A DNA stretch of 64,000 nucleotides from the NCBI RefSeq assembly GCF_900090295.1, contig NZ_LT607753.1:2852001-2916000 (forward strand). Direction: 5' to 3'. Below, in pieces: positions 51,153 to 59,884 of the stretch (the stretch's first letter is position 1; the number at the start of each line of letters is the position of its first letter). Origin of the DNA: Micromonospora coxensis (lineage in GTDB: Bacteria; Actinomycetota; Actinomycetes; Mycobacteriales; Micromonosporaceae). The notes under the pieces are model-generated. The model worked only from the letters and a program-made list of their open reading frames with translations. It was not told the DNA's origin and did no database searches. The translations under genes and the position numbers were made by a program.

Positions 51153-52790
51153 ATGAGCGCCACGCTGATCGCCAAGGGTCTCGCCGCCGGCCACGGCGAC
51201 CGCCTCCTCTTCTCCGACCTCGACCTGGTCGTCGCCCCCGGTGACGTGGTCGGGCTGGTCGGCGTCAACGGGGCCGGCAAGTCGACGCTGCTGCGCACCC
51301 TCGCCGGGCTCCAGCCCGTCGAGCAGGGCGGCATCTCGCTGAACCCGCCCAGCGCCACCGTCGGCTACCTCCCCCAGGAGCCGGAGCGCCGGCCCGGGGA
51401 GACGGTCCGCGACTTCCTCGCCCGACGCACCGGGGTGACCGCGGCGCAGGCGGCCCTGGACGCCGCCGCCGAGGCGCTCGGCGTGGGCGCGGCCGGCGCC
51501 GACGACACGTACGCCGAGGCGCTCGAGCGCTGGCTCGACCTCGGCGGCGCGGACCTGGACGAACGCGCCGAGCAGGTGGCCGCCGAACTGGGGCTCACCG
51601 TCGACCTGGACCACCTGATGACCGGCCTCTCCGGCGGCCAGGCGGCCCGGGCCGGGCTGGCCTCGCTGCTGCTCAGCCGGTACGACGTCTTCCTGCTCGA
51701 CGAGCCCACCAACGACCTGGACCTGGCCGGCCTGGAGCGGCTGGAGGGGTTCGTCACCGGGCTGCGCGCCGGCACGGTGCTGGTCAGCCACGACCGGGAG
51801 TTCCTCACCCGCACGGTGACCCGGGTGCTGGAGCTGGACCTGGCCCAGCAGCAGATCCGGCTCTACGGCGGCGGCTACGCGGCCTACCTGGAGGAGCGGG
51901 AGGTGGCCCGCCGCCAGGCCCGCGCCGAGTACGAGGAGTACGCCGACACGAAGGCCGGGCTGGAGGCGCGGGCCCGGACCCAGCGGGCCTGGATGGAGAA
52001 GGGCGTGCGCAACGCGCGCCGCAAGGCCACCGACCCGGACAAGCACGTCAAGAACTTCCGGGGCGAGACCAGCGAGAAGCAGGCGGCGAAGGCCCGGCAG
52101 ACGGAACGGCTGATCGAGCGGCTGGACGTGGTGGAGGAGCCCCGCAAGGAGTGGGAGCTGCGGATGGAGATCGCCGCGGCGCCCCGGGCCGGCGCGGTGG
52201 TGGCCGCGCTGCGCGGGGCGGTCGTCCGCCGGGGTGGCTTCACCCTCGGCCCGGTGGACCTCCAGATCGACTGGGCCGACCGGGTGGCGATCACCGGGGC
52301 GAACGGCTCCGGCAAGAGCACCCTGCTCGCCGCGCTGCTGGGCCGCCTGCCGCTCGACGCCGGGCACGCCTCGCTCGGCCCCGGGGTGGTGATCGGCGAG
52401 GTCGACCAGGCCCGTGGCCTCTTCCTCGGCGACCAGCCCCTGCTGGACGCGTTCGGCGCGGCCGTACCGGAGCTGGCCCCGGCGGACGTCCGGACGCTGC
52501 TGGCCAAGTTCGGCCTGCGCGCCAGGCACGTGCTGCGGCCGGCGGCGACCCTGTCGCCGGGTGAGCGGACCCGGGCGGCGCTGGCGCTGTTGCAGGGGCG
52601 CGGGGTCAACCTGCTGGTCCTGGACGAGCCGACGAACCACCTGGACCTGCCGGCGATCGAGCAGTTGGAGTCGGCGCTGGCGAACTACGCCGGGACGCTG
52701 CTGCTGGTCACCCACGACCGGCGGATGCTGGACGCGGTGAGCGTCGACCGGCGGCTGCGGGTGGACGCCGGGCGGGTCACCGAGGACTGA
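51153..52790 (+). CDS. ABC-F family ATPase
   Basis: 545 residues with two ABC domains and no membrane helices. Domain 1: GVNGAGKSTLLRTL, signature GLSGGQAARAGLASLLL, Walker B VFLLDEPTNDLDL. A ~80-residue charged linker (REVARRQARAEYEEYADTKAG) precedes domain 2: GANGSGKSTLLAALLG, LSPGERTRAALALL, LLVLDEPTNHLDLP. Twin ABCs with a basic linker define ABC-F proteins that act on the ribosome as translation factors or antibiotic-protection proteins. Which group applies cannot be decided from sequence by eye. No resistance neighbours are seen. Confidence 0.93.
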   Translation: MSATLIAKGLAAGHGDRLLFSDLDLVVAPGDVVGLVGVNGAGKSTLLRTLAGLQPVEQGGISLNPPSATVGYLPQEPERRPGETVRDFLARRTGVTAAQAALDAAAEALGVGAAGADDTYAEALERWLDLGGADLDERAEQVAAELGLTVDLDHLMTGLSGGQAARAGLASLLLSRYDVFLLDEPTNDLDLAGLERLEGFVTGLRAGTVLVSHDREFLTRTVTRVLELDLAQQQIRLYGGGYAAYLEEREVARRQARAEYEEYADTKAGLEARARTQRAWMEKGVRNARRKATDPDKHVKNFRGETSEKQAAKARQTERLIERLDVVEEPRKEWELRMEIAAAPRAGAVVAALRGAVVRRGGFTLGPVDLQIDWADRVAITGANGSGKSTLLAALLGRLPLDAGHASLGPGVVIGEVDQARGLFLGDQPLLDAFGAAVPELAPADVRTLLAKFGLRARHVLRPAATLSPGERTRAALALLQGRGVNLLVLDEPTNHLDLPAIEQLESALANYAGTLLLVTHDRRMLDAVSVDRRLRVDAGRVTED

Positions 52791-52828
52791 TCCGTGCCGA
52801 CCCGCTCGCGCGGGGTGACAATGACCCC

Positions 52829-53146
52829 ATGCTCAAGTGGGAGTACGCGCTGCTGGTCCGCCGCCGCCAGGCGGCCACCGACGACGTCGGGTGGGAGATC
52901 GTCTTCATCTGGTACGGCCCGGACGGCTCGATGGTCGACGTGACGCCGTACGGCGACACCGCGCTGGCCCACCTCAACCGGGCCGGTGACCAGGGCTGGG
53001 AACTCGTGGCGATGAGCGAGGACCCGTCCCTGCCGGGCAACAACGAGCTGCACCGGTACCACCTCAAGCGACCGAAGACGATCGCCCCGCCGCGTCAGCG
53101 CATCCGCGGGGCCGGCCGGACGGCCCGCCGCACCATCTCCGGCTGA
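52829..53146 (+). CDS. Small protein of DUF4177-like type
   Basis: 105 residues. A core of about 75 residues (MLKWEYALLVRRR..., LAHLNRAGDQGWELVAM and HRYHLKRP) resembles DUF4177-like proteins, with a conserved GWELV and a final HYLKR-type strand. A basic tail follows. Function is unknown. It follows the ABC-F gene by 38 bp and is followed by a long inverted repeat. Confidence 0.7.
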   Translation: MLKWEYALLVRRRQAATDDVGWEIVFIWYGPDGSMVDVTPYGDTALAHLNRAGDQGWELVAMSEDPSLPGNNELHRYHLKRPKTIAPPRQRIRGAGRTARRTISG

Positions 53147-53158
53147 CCCATGATCCAC

Positions 53159-53218
53159 TCCGTTTGCGGCGTGTCGCGGCATCGGGCACGGCGGACACCG
53201 CGACACGCCGCAAACGGA
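53159..53218. repeat. Perfect 21-bp inverted repeat (terminator or repeat element)
   Basis: The arms 53159-53179 and 53198-53218 are fully complementary over 21 bp (left arm begins TCCGTTTGCGGC), with an 18-base loop. It starts 13 bp after the DUF4177-like stop and ends 70 bp before the BON-methyltransferase gene. The arms are unusually long and perfect for a terminator and may belong to a dispersed palindromic element. Confidence 0.75.
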
Positions 53219-53287
53219 ACAGGCCCGGTCGCGGGCGGCGGGCATACCGGGCGCGGATCCGGGTAACGGCGGCCCGGGAGGTGGCCG

Positions 53288-54013
53288 ATGGTCGCGCTGG
53301 CTCAGACGCCGCCCTCGGCCGAGCGGCTGCGGGCGATCGACGGATTCCTGGCCGAGTCCTGGGCGGACCAGGCCCGGCACGACGAGCGGCTGCGCGGGAT
53401 CGCGGTCGAGGTGCGGTTCGACCGGGGGGTGGCCCACCTGAGCGGCGAGGTCGCCGAGGCGGCCGACCTGCGGCTGGTCCGGGACCTGGTGGGCCGGCTG
53501 GCCGGCGTCTACGGGGTGTGGGACCGGGTCCGGGTCGCCGGGCGGGACCCGGTGGTGGTGGACCTCGGCTGCGGCGGCCAGAAGCAGTACCCCACCAACC
53601 TGGGGCTGGACATCTTCCCCGCCGCCGGGGTGGACGCGGTGGCCGACCTCTCCGGCTCGCTGCCGCTGGCCACCGACTCGGTGGACGCGCTCTTCGCGGT
53701 GCACATCCTGGAGCATCTGATCGACTTCCTGCCGCTGGTGGACGAGTGCCACCGGGTGCTGCGGCCGGGCGGCGTGCTGCACGTGATGAGCCCCTGGTGG
53801 GGGCACGTGAACGCGGTGGCCGACCCGACCCACGTCCGGCTGCTGGACGTGCAGACCTTCAAGGGGATCTGCGGCCAGCGCCCGCCGGGCACCCCGCGCT
53901 GGTATCCGCTGCACGCCGGTTGCGACGGCGCGTCGATCTTCGCCGACCTCACTCCCCTGCCGCCGGGGGCCGACCCGCCCACCGCCACCCACCTGGCCCG
54001 CTTCTTCGACTGA
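53288..54013 (+). CDS. BON domain fused to a SAM-dependent methyltransferase
   Basis: 241 residues. Residues ~35-80 (IAVEVRFDRGVAHLSGEV, then RLVRDLVGRLAGVYGVWDRV) look like a BON domain, which normally binds membranes or ligands in envelope proteins. A Rossmann methyltransferase follows: VVVDLGCGGQKQYPTNLG, ADLSGSLPLATDSVDALFAVHILEHL and VLRPGGVLHVM. A soluble BON-methyltransferase fusion is unusual; it may act at a membrane or on a surface polymer, which is inference. GGGAGG lies 7 bases before the ATG. Confidence 0.8.
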   Translation: MVALAQTPPSAERLRAIDGFLAESWADQARHDERLRGIAVEVRFDRGVAHLSGEVAEAADLRLVRDLVGRLAGVYGVWDRVRVAGRDPVVVDLGCGGQKQYPTNLGLDIFPAAGVDAVADLSGSLPLATDSVDALFAVHILEHLIDFLPLVDECHRVLRPGGVLHVMSPWWGHVNAVADPTHVRLLDVQTFKGICGQRPPGTPRWYPLHAGCDGASIFADLTPLPPGADPPTATHLARFFD

Positions 54014-54036
54014 CCAGCGCCGGGGCGCGACGCCGG

Positions 54037-55053
54037 TCAGGCGTCGGCCGGGCCCTCGGTGGACTCGCGCAGTTCGAGGCGGTACGGCGCCGACAGCTCG
54101 CGGGCCGGGGCGGCCCGCTCACCGGCGAGCCGGCCGGCGAGGAGTTCCACCGCGAGGCGGGCGATGGCCTCCTTGTCCGGCGAGACGGTGCTCAGCGTGG
54201 GAACGGAGAACCGCCCGTCCTCGATGTCGTCGAAGCCGGCCACCGCGACGTCCTCGGGGACCCGCAGCCGCGCCTCGTGCAGCGCCCGCAGCGCGCCCAG
54301 GGCGAGGGTGTCGTTGAAGCAGAAGACGGCGTCCGGCCGGGCGCCGGAGGCGAGCAGCTGCCGCATCGCGGCGGCCCCGTCGGCGCGGTGCCAGGCGGAC
54401 GCCGGGGCGACCAGGCTCTCGTCGTAGCCGATGCCGGCGGCGGCGAGGGCGGCCCGGTAGCCCTCCAGCCGGAGCCGGGCGCTGGCCCCCTCGGGGGTGC
54501 GCTGCGCGCCGATCGCGGCGATCCGGCGCCGGCCCAGGCCGATCAGGTGGGCGGTGACCTCGCGGGCGGCGGCCACGTTGTCGACCGCCACGTGGTCGGC
54601 GGGGCCGTGGTCGACCCGCTCGCCGAGCAGCACCATCGGTATGCCGTCGAGACCGGTGAGGTCGTCGGCGGTGAGCGCCAGCGGGCTGAAGATGAGCCCG
54701 TCGATCATGTGGTCGCCGATGCCCGAGGCGGCCACCCGTTCCTGCTCCGGGCCGCCGCCGGTCTGGTCGACAAGCACCGTCCAGCCGTGCACGCCGGCGG
54801 CGGTGACCACGTGCCGGGCCAGTTCCGCGAAGTACGGGATGTCCAGCTCCGGCACGGCCAGGGCGATCACCCCGGTACGCCCCTTGCGCAGGTTGCGGGC
54901 GGACAGGTTGGGCCGGTAGTTGAGTTCGGCGATGGCCTCCTCCACCCGGGCCCGGGTGTCCGGTCGCACGTGCACGTAGCCGTTGACCACGTTCGACACG
55001 GTCTTGACCGACACGCCGGCCCGTTCGGCCACGTCCTTGAGCCTGTGTCGCAC
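54037..55053 (-). CDS. LacI-family regulator of the arabinan locus
   Basis: 338 residues. The N-terminal headpiece starts VRHRLKDVAERAGVSVKTVSN and includes the hinge helix region LSARNLRKGRTG; the sugar-binding domain has VLVDQTGGG, DGLIFSPLAL and VAGFDDIEDGRFS, typical for LacI/GalR. GTG start with GGAGG upstream. It is divergent from an alpha-L-arabinofuranosidase gene, and the intergenic region carries two adjacent palindromic sites, so it most likely represses the locus until an arabino-oligosaccharide binds. Confidence 0.92.
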   Translation of the reverse strand: MRHRLKDVAERAGVSVKTVSNVVNGYVHVRPDTRARVEEAIAELNYRPNLSARNLRKGRTGVIALAVPELDIPYFAELARHVVTAAGVHGWTVLVDQTGGGPEQERVAASGIGDHMIDGLIFSPLALTADDLTGLDGIPMVLLGERVDHGPADHVAVDNVAAAREVTAHLIGLGRRRIAAIGAQRTPEGASARLRLEGYRAALAAAGIGYDESLVAPASAWHRADGAAAMRQLLASGARPDAVFCFNDTLALGALRALHEARLRVPEDVAVAGFDDIEDGRFSVPTLSTVSPDKEAIARLAVELLAGRLAGERAAPARELSAPYRLELRESTEGPADA

Positions 55054-55113
55054 GACCTCGTCCTCCGCGGGTGCCGGGTGCCAGGTCCGGACTCTACCGC
55101 GGGACAGCATCTT

Positions 55114-55137
55114 TACAACGTTGGTTACAACGTTGTA
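55114..55137. promoter_or_regulatory. Tandem LacI-type operator
   Basis: TACAACGTTGTA (55126-55137) is a perfect 12-bp palindrome; a close copy TACAACGTTGGT lies directly before it at 55114-55125, so the centres are 12 bp apart. The region is A/T-rich and lies 61 bp from the LacI start and 60 bp from the GH51 start, overlapping any plausible promoter for both. Confidence 0.7.
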
Positions 55138-55197
55138 CAAACCTGGGGTACGGCGTGACCGGCGTCACCCGACACCGGCGAGGAAAGGTGGCACCCC

Positions 55198-56709
55198 TTG
55201 CGCAGCGCTCAGCTGACCATCGACCCGGCCTTCACGATCGGCCCGGCCGACCGGCGGATCTTCGGCTCCTTCGTCGAGCACATGGGCCGCTGCGTCTACG
55301 GCGGCGTCTACGAGCCCGGCCACCCGCAGGCCGACGGACGCGGGCTGCGCCGCGACGTGCTCGCCCTGACCCGCGAGCTGGGCGTCTCGGTGGTCCGCTA
55401 CCCCGGCGGCAACTTCGTCTCCGGATACCGCTGGGAGGACGGTGTCGGGCCGGTCGGCGACCGCCCGCGCCGGCTCGACCTGGCCTGGAAGACGATCGAG
55501 ACGAACGCCTTCGGGTTGAACGAGTTCATGACCTGGGCCGACGAGGCCGGGGTGGAGCCGATGATGGCGGTCAACCTGGGCACCCGGGGCGTCCAGGAAG
55601 CCTGCGACCTGCTGGAGTACACCAACCACCCGGGCGGCACCCAGCTGTCCGACCTGCGCCGCAAGCACGGCGTCGAGCAGCCGTACGGGGTGCGGCTCTG
55701 GTGCCTCGGCAACGAGCTGGACGGCCCCTGGCAGGTCGGGCACAAGACCGCCGACGAGTACGGCCGGCTCGCCGCCGAGACCGCCCGCGCCATGAAGCTG
55801 GTCGACCCGTCGATCAGCCTGGTCGCGTGCGGCAGCTCCAACCGCCAGATGCCGACCTTCGCCTCCTGGGAGGCGACCGTGCTGGAGCACACCTACGAGC
55901 ACGTGGACTACATCTCGGCGCACACCTACTACGACCCGTCCGACGGCGACCGGGCCAGCATCCTCGCCTCCGCCGTCGACATGGACGCCTTCATCACCGA
56001 CGTGGTCGCCACCGCCGACCACGTGGCGGCCAGACAGCGGCAGCGGCGCAAGCTGAAGATCTCCTTCGACGAGTGGAACGTCTGGTACCAGTCCCGGCTC
56101 CGGGCCGACCTGGACCGACGCGGCTGGGTCGAGGCGCCCGCCCTGATCGAGGACGACTTCACCGCCGTCGACGCGGTGGTGGTCGGCGATCTCCTGATCA
56201 CCCTGCTCCGGCACGCCGACCGGGTCGGCGTGGCCTGCCAGGCCCAGCTGGCGAACGTCATCGCCCCGATCCGCACCCGTACCGGCGGGCCGGCCTGGCG
56301 GCAGAGCATCTTCCACCCCTTCGCCCTCACCGCCCGGTACGCCCGCGGCACGGTGCTGCGCACCGAGCCGGTCTCGCCCGACTACGACACGTCGCGGTAC
56401 GGCCCCGTCCCGGCGCTCGACACCGTAGCGGTCCACGACGAGGAGGCCGGTGAGCTGGTGGTCTTCGCGGTCAACCGGAGCGCCGAGGACCTGCCGCTGG
56501 CGCTGGACCTGCGCGGCCTGCCCGGGCTGCGCGCCGTGGAACATCTCGGCCTCGCCGCCGGGGACGACCCGGAGGCGATCAACACCGAGGCGGAGCCCGA
56601 CCGGGTGACGCCCCGGGCACTGCCCACCCCCACCACCGACGGCGGCCGTTGCTCGGTACGCCTGCCCGCCGTCTCCTGGAACGTGCTGCGCTTCACCTCC
56701 CGGCTCTGA
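55198..56709 (+). CDS. abfA: Alpha-L-arabinofuranosidase, family GH51, intracellular
   Basis: 503 residues, no signal peptide. The GH51 fold is clear: IFGSFVEHMGRCVYGGVYEPGH at the start, acid/base Glu173 in CLGNELDGPWQ, nucleophile Glu292 in SFDEWNVWY. These positions match the known GH51 enzymes (Glu175 and Glu294 in the Geobacillus enzyme). It releases terminal arabinofuranose from arabinan or arabinoxylan oligosaccharides imported into the cell. TTG start with AAGGTGG upstream. First gene of a five-gene plus-strand operon behind the LacI operator. Confidence 0.95.
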   Translation: MRSAQLTIDPAFTIGPADRRIFGSFVEHMGRCVYGGVYEPGHPQADGRGLRRDVLALTRELGVSVVRYPGGNFVSGYRWEDGVGPVGDRPRRLDLAWKTIETNAFGLNEFMTWADEAGVEPMMAVNLGTRGVQEACDLLEYTNHPGGTQLSDLRRKHGVEQPYGVRLWCLGNELDGPWQVGHKTADEYGRLAAETARAMKLVDPSISLVACGSSNRQMPTFASWEATVLEHTYEHVDYISAHTYYDPSDGDRASILASAVDMDAFITDVVATADHVAARQRQRRKLKISFDEWNVWYQSRLRADLDRRGWVEAPALIEDDFTAVDAVVVGDLLITLLRHADRVGVACQAQLANVIAPIRTRTGGPAWRQSIFHPFALTARYARGTVLRTEPVSPDYDTSRYGPVPALDTVAVHDEEAGELVVFAVNRSAEDLPLALDLRGLPGLRAVEHLGLAAGDDPEAINTEAEPDRVTPRALPTPTTDGGRCSVRLPAVSWNVLRFTSRL

Positions 56710-56749
56710 GCAGGGAACACTCCACCCCGTCCCCCAAGGAGAGCACCCC

Positions 56750-58081
56750 ATGATGCAGAACGACATGAGCCGACGACGCCTGCTCGGTCTCGGCGTGGGC
56801 CTCGGCGCGGCCGCGTCGCTGACCCTCGCCGGCTGCGGCGGCGGCAGCGCCACCAAGTCCGGCACCGCCACCGGCAACGGCGGCAAGGACTACACCGGAC
56901 CCAAGGTCTCGCTGAACCTGTGGAACGGATTCACCGGCGGCGACGGCGACATCTTCAAGAAGCTCGTCGAGCAGTTCAACGCCGAACACCAGAACATCGC
57001 GATCGCGGTGAACACGTACCGCTGGGAGGACTACTACAGCAAGCTCCCCGGCGCGGTCTCCAGCGGCTCCGGCCCGGACATCGCGGTCATGCACATGGAC
57101 CAGCTCGCCACCTTCGCCGCCCGGGGCGTCATCACCGAGCTGGACGACGTGGCCAAGGCGCTGGAGCTCAGCGAGGGCGACTTCGCGCCGACCGTCTGGA
57201 AGGGCGGCCTCTACAACGACAAGCGGTACGGCATTCCGCTGGACATGCACCCGCTGGGCTTCTACTACAACAAGTCCGTGATGCAGAAGGCCGGCCTGGA
57301 CCCGAACAAGCCCCCGACCACCCGGGACGAGTTCACCGCCGCGCTGACCGAGCTGAAGAAGGCCGGGGTGCAGGGCTTCTGGATCAGCCCGTTCCAGTTC
57401 ACCGGCGGCATGACCTTCTACTCCCTGCTGCACCAGTGGGGCGGCACGCTCTTCGACGCCGAGGTCGCCAAGGCCACCTTCAACTCCGAGCCGGCGGTCG
57501 AGGCGTGCACCTGGCTGGTCGACCTGATCAAGCAGGGCCACTCGCCGTCGAACGTCGGCCAGGACGCCGACTACCTGGCCCTCAAGGGCGGCAGGAACGC
57601 CTTCAACTTCAACGGCATCTGGCAGATCAACGACATCGCCAAGGACCCGGCCGCGCAGATCGGCGTCGCCGAGCTGCCCCAGCTCGGCACCCGGAAGGCG
57701 GCCTGGGCCAACTCGCACAACTTCACCATCGTCAAGCAGCGCAGCGCCGACGCCAACAAGGTCTCCGGCGCGAAGGTGTTCATCAACTGGCTCAGCGAGC
57801 ACTCGCTGGACTGGGCCAAGGGCGGCCAGATCCCGGCCCGTAAGCAGGTTCGGGACAGCGCCGGGTTCACGGCCATCCCGAACGTCGCCACCCTCGCCCC
57901 GGAGCTGGAGTACGCGGCGTTCCCGCCGGCCGCCCCCGGCCTCGGCGAGGTGATGACCACCTTCTACGCGGCCTTCAACGAGGCGGCGCTGGGCAAGAAG
58001 TCGCCCAAGCAGGCCCTGGACGACGGCGTGGCCAAGGCCGACAAGCAGCTGGAGGACAACCGCAAGAAGTACGGGAGCTGA
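56750..58081 (+). CDS. Sugar ABC transporter substrate-binding lipoprotein
   Basis: 443 residues. Twin-arginine-like SRRRLLGLGVG start with lipobox TLAGC gives a lipid-anchored family 1 solute-binding protein. The mature domain shows SLNLWNGFTGGDGDIFKKLVEQFN, IAVMHMDQLATFAARG and YGIPLDMHPLGFYYNK, and a late FNFNGIWQIN. Family members bind mono- and oligosaccharides; in this locus an arabino-oligosaccharide is likely. AAGGAG site upstream of the ATG. Confidence 0.93.
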   Translation: MMQNDMSRRRLLGLGVGLGAAASLTLAGCGGGSATKSGTATGNGGKDYTGPKVSLNLWNGFTGGDGDIFKKLVEQFNAEHQNIAIAVNTYRWEDYYSKLPGAVSSGSGPDIAVMHMDQLATFAARGVITELDDVAKALELSEGDFAPTVWKGGLYNDKRYGIPLDMHPLGFYYNKSVMQKAGLDPNKPPTTRDEFTAALTELKKAGVQGFWISPFQFTGGMTFYSLLHQWGGTLFDAEVAKATFNSEPAVEACTWLVDLIKQGHSPSNVGQDADYLALKGGRNAFNFNGIWQINDIAKDPAAQIGVAELPQLGTRKAAWANSHNFTIVKQRSADANKVSGAKVFINWLSEHSLDWAKGGQIPARKQVRDSAGFTAIPNVATLAPELEYAAFPPAAPGLGEVMTTFYAAFNEAALGKKSPKQALDDGVAKADKQLEDNRKKYGS

Positions 58082-58086
58082 TCTCG

Positions 58087-59049
58087 GTGGCGGACGTCAT
58101 CGAGGTCGGGGCGGCGCGCACCGGCGCGCCGCCCCCGGCGGGCGGCCGGGACCGGCGGCGCCCCACGGCGCGCGGCAGCCGGCTGACTCCGTACCTCTTC
58201 CTCGCGCCGTACCTGCTGCTGTTCCTGGCGTTCGGGCTGCTGCCGATCCTCTTCGGCCTGTGGCTCAGCGTCCACCAGTGGGACCTGCAACTGCCGAACC
58301 GGCCCTTCGTCGGGCTGGACAACTACCGGGACCTGTTCGACAGCGAGTCGGCGATCTACGGCGACTGGTGGTCCAGCGTCCGGGCCACCACGATCTTCAC
58401 GGTCTTCTCGGTGCCGCTGCTGGTGGTCGTCCCGCTCGGGCTGGCCCTGCTGCTGACCAGGTCGTTCCCCGGCCGGACGTTCTTCCGGGCCGTCTACTTC
58501 GCCCCGTACGTCCTCGGGGTGGCGGTGATCGGCCTGCTCTGGCGCTTCCTCCTGGACGCCAACCTGGGCCTGGTCAACCGGCTGCTCGGCCTGGTGGGGC
58601 TGCCGTCGGACACCCCGTGGGTGACCGACGTGCCGTGGGCCTGGGTGTCGCTGGTCGGGGTGACGGTGTGGTGGACCTCCGGGTTCAACGCGGTGATCTA
58701 CCTGGCCGGTCTCCAGGACATCCCGGCGGAGCTGTACGAGGCGGCGCAGATGGACGGGGCGGGCGCCTGGGACCGGTTCCGCAACGTCACCCTGCCCGGG
58801 CTGCGCCCGGTCATGCTCTTCGTGCTCACCACCACGATCCTCGCCTCGGCGAACGTCTTCGGCCAGTCGTTCCTGATCACCCAGGGCGCCCCCGGGCAGC
58901 AGACCCGCACGGTGGTCTGGCGGATCGTCGACGAGGGGCTGCGGGACAACGACGCCGGCCGGGCCGCGGCCATGAGCATCCTGTTCGCGCTGGCGCTCAT
59001 GCTGATCAGCATCGTCAACTTCCGGTTCCTGCGGTACCGGGAAGACTGA
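58087..59049 (+). CDS. Sugar ABC transporter permease (MalF-like)
   Basis: 320 residues with six membrane helices after a polar N-terminus. The cytoplasmic EAA loop is present as YEAAQMDGAGAWDRFRNVTLPGLRP. GTG start 5 bases after the binding-protein stop. It forms the channel with the next permease. Confidence 0.93.
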   Translation: MADVIEVGAARTGAPPPAGGRDRRRPTARGSRLTPYLFLAPYLLLFLAFGLLPILFGLWLSVHQWDLQLPNRPFVGLDNYRDLFDSESAIYGDWWSSVRATTIFTVFSVPLLVVVPLGLALLLTRSFPGRTFFRAVYFAPYVLGVAVIGLLWRFLLDANLGLVNRLLGLVGLPSDTPWVTDVPWAWVSLVGVTVWWTSGFNAVIYLAGLQDIPAELYEAAQMDGAGAWDRFRNVTLPGLRPVMLFVLTTTILASANVFGQSFLITQGAPGQQTRTVVWRIVDEGLRDNDAGRAAAMSILFALALMLISIVNFRFLRYRED

Positions 59050-59059
59050 GGGAACGCCG

Positions 59060-59884
59060 ATGACGACCCTGCGCCGATCCGCCCGCTACGCCGTCCTGGT
59101 GCTGCTGGCCCTGATCTTCCTGACCCCGCTGGTCTGGATGGCCGTCACCTCGGTGAAGACCTACGGCGACGCCCAGCGGATCCCGCCGAGCTTCCTGCCA
59201 GACCCGTTCTCCACGTACGCCTACCGGCAGGTGCTCGACAACGCCTCGAACCCGGTGCTGCGCTGGTTCCTCAACAGCATGCTGGCCGCCACCCTGCACT
59301 CGGCGCTGGTGCTGGTCACCGCCTCGATGGCGGCGTACGCGCTGGCCCGGTTGCGGTTCCGCGGCCGGGGGGTGCTGTTCGCGCTGATCGTGGGCACCCT
59401 GTTCATCCCGCCCACCTCGCTGATCATCCCGAACTTCGTGATCGCCGACCGGCTCGCCTGGCTGGACACCCTCGCCGTGGTCGTCGTCCCCGGGGCGGCC
59501 AGCGCCTTCGGGGTGTTCTTCCTGCGGCAGTTCTTCCTCTCCATCCCGGCGGAGCTGGAGGAGGCCGCACTGCTCGACGGGGCCAACCGCTGGCAGATCT
59601 TCACCCGGGTGCTGCTGCCGTTGTCGAAGCCCGCCCTGGCCACCCTCGCGGTGCTGTCGTTCCTGACCAACTGGAACGACTTCCTCTGGCCGATCTACGT
59701 GCTGTTCAGCCCCGAGCGGCTGACCCTGCCGGCGGGCCTCGGCCTGCTCCAGGGCTCGTACAACACCGACTTCCCGGTGATCATGGCGGGAGCGGTGCTG
59801 GCCAGCGTGCCGGTGCTGATCCTGTTCGTCCTGGCCCAGCGGCACATCATCCAGGGTGTCTCGCGCAGCGGCCTGAAGGGATGA
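59060..59884 (+). CDS. Sugar ABC transporter permease (MalG-like)
   Basis: 274 residues with six membrane helices; EAA loop EEAALLDGANRWQIFTRVLLPLSKP. It pairs with the preceding permease. Its stop overlaps the next gene by ATGA. No ATPase subunit is encoded in the locus. Confidence 0.93.
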   Translation: MTTLRRSARYAVLVLLALIFLTPLVWMAVTSVKTYGDAQRIPPSFLPDPFSTYAYRQVLDNASNPVLRWFLNSMLAATLHSALVLVTASMAAYALARLRFRGRGVLFALIVGTLFIPPTSLIIPNFVIADRLAWLDTLAVVVVPGAASAFGVFFLRQFFLSIPAELEEAALLDGANRWQIFTRVLLPLSKPALATLAVLSFLTNWNDFLWPIYVLFSPERLTLPAGLGLLQGSYNTDFPVIMAGAVLASVPVLILFVLAQRHIIQGVSRSGLKG

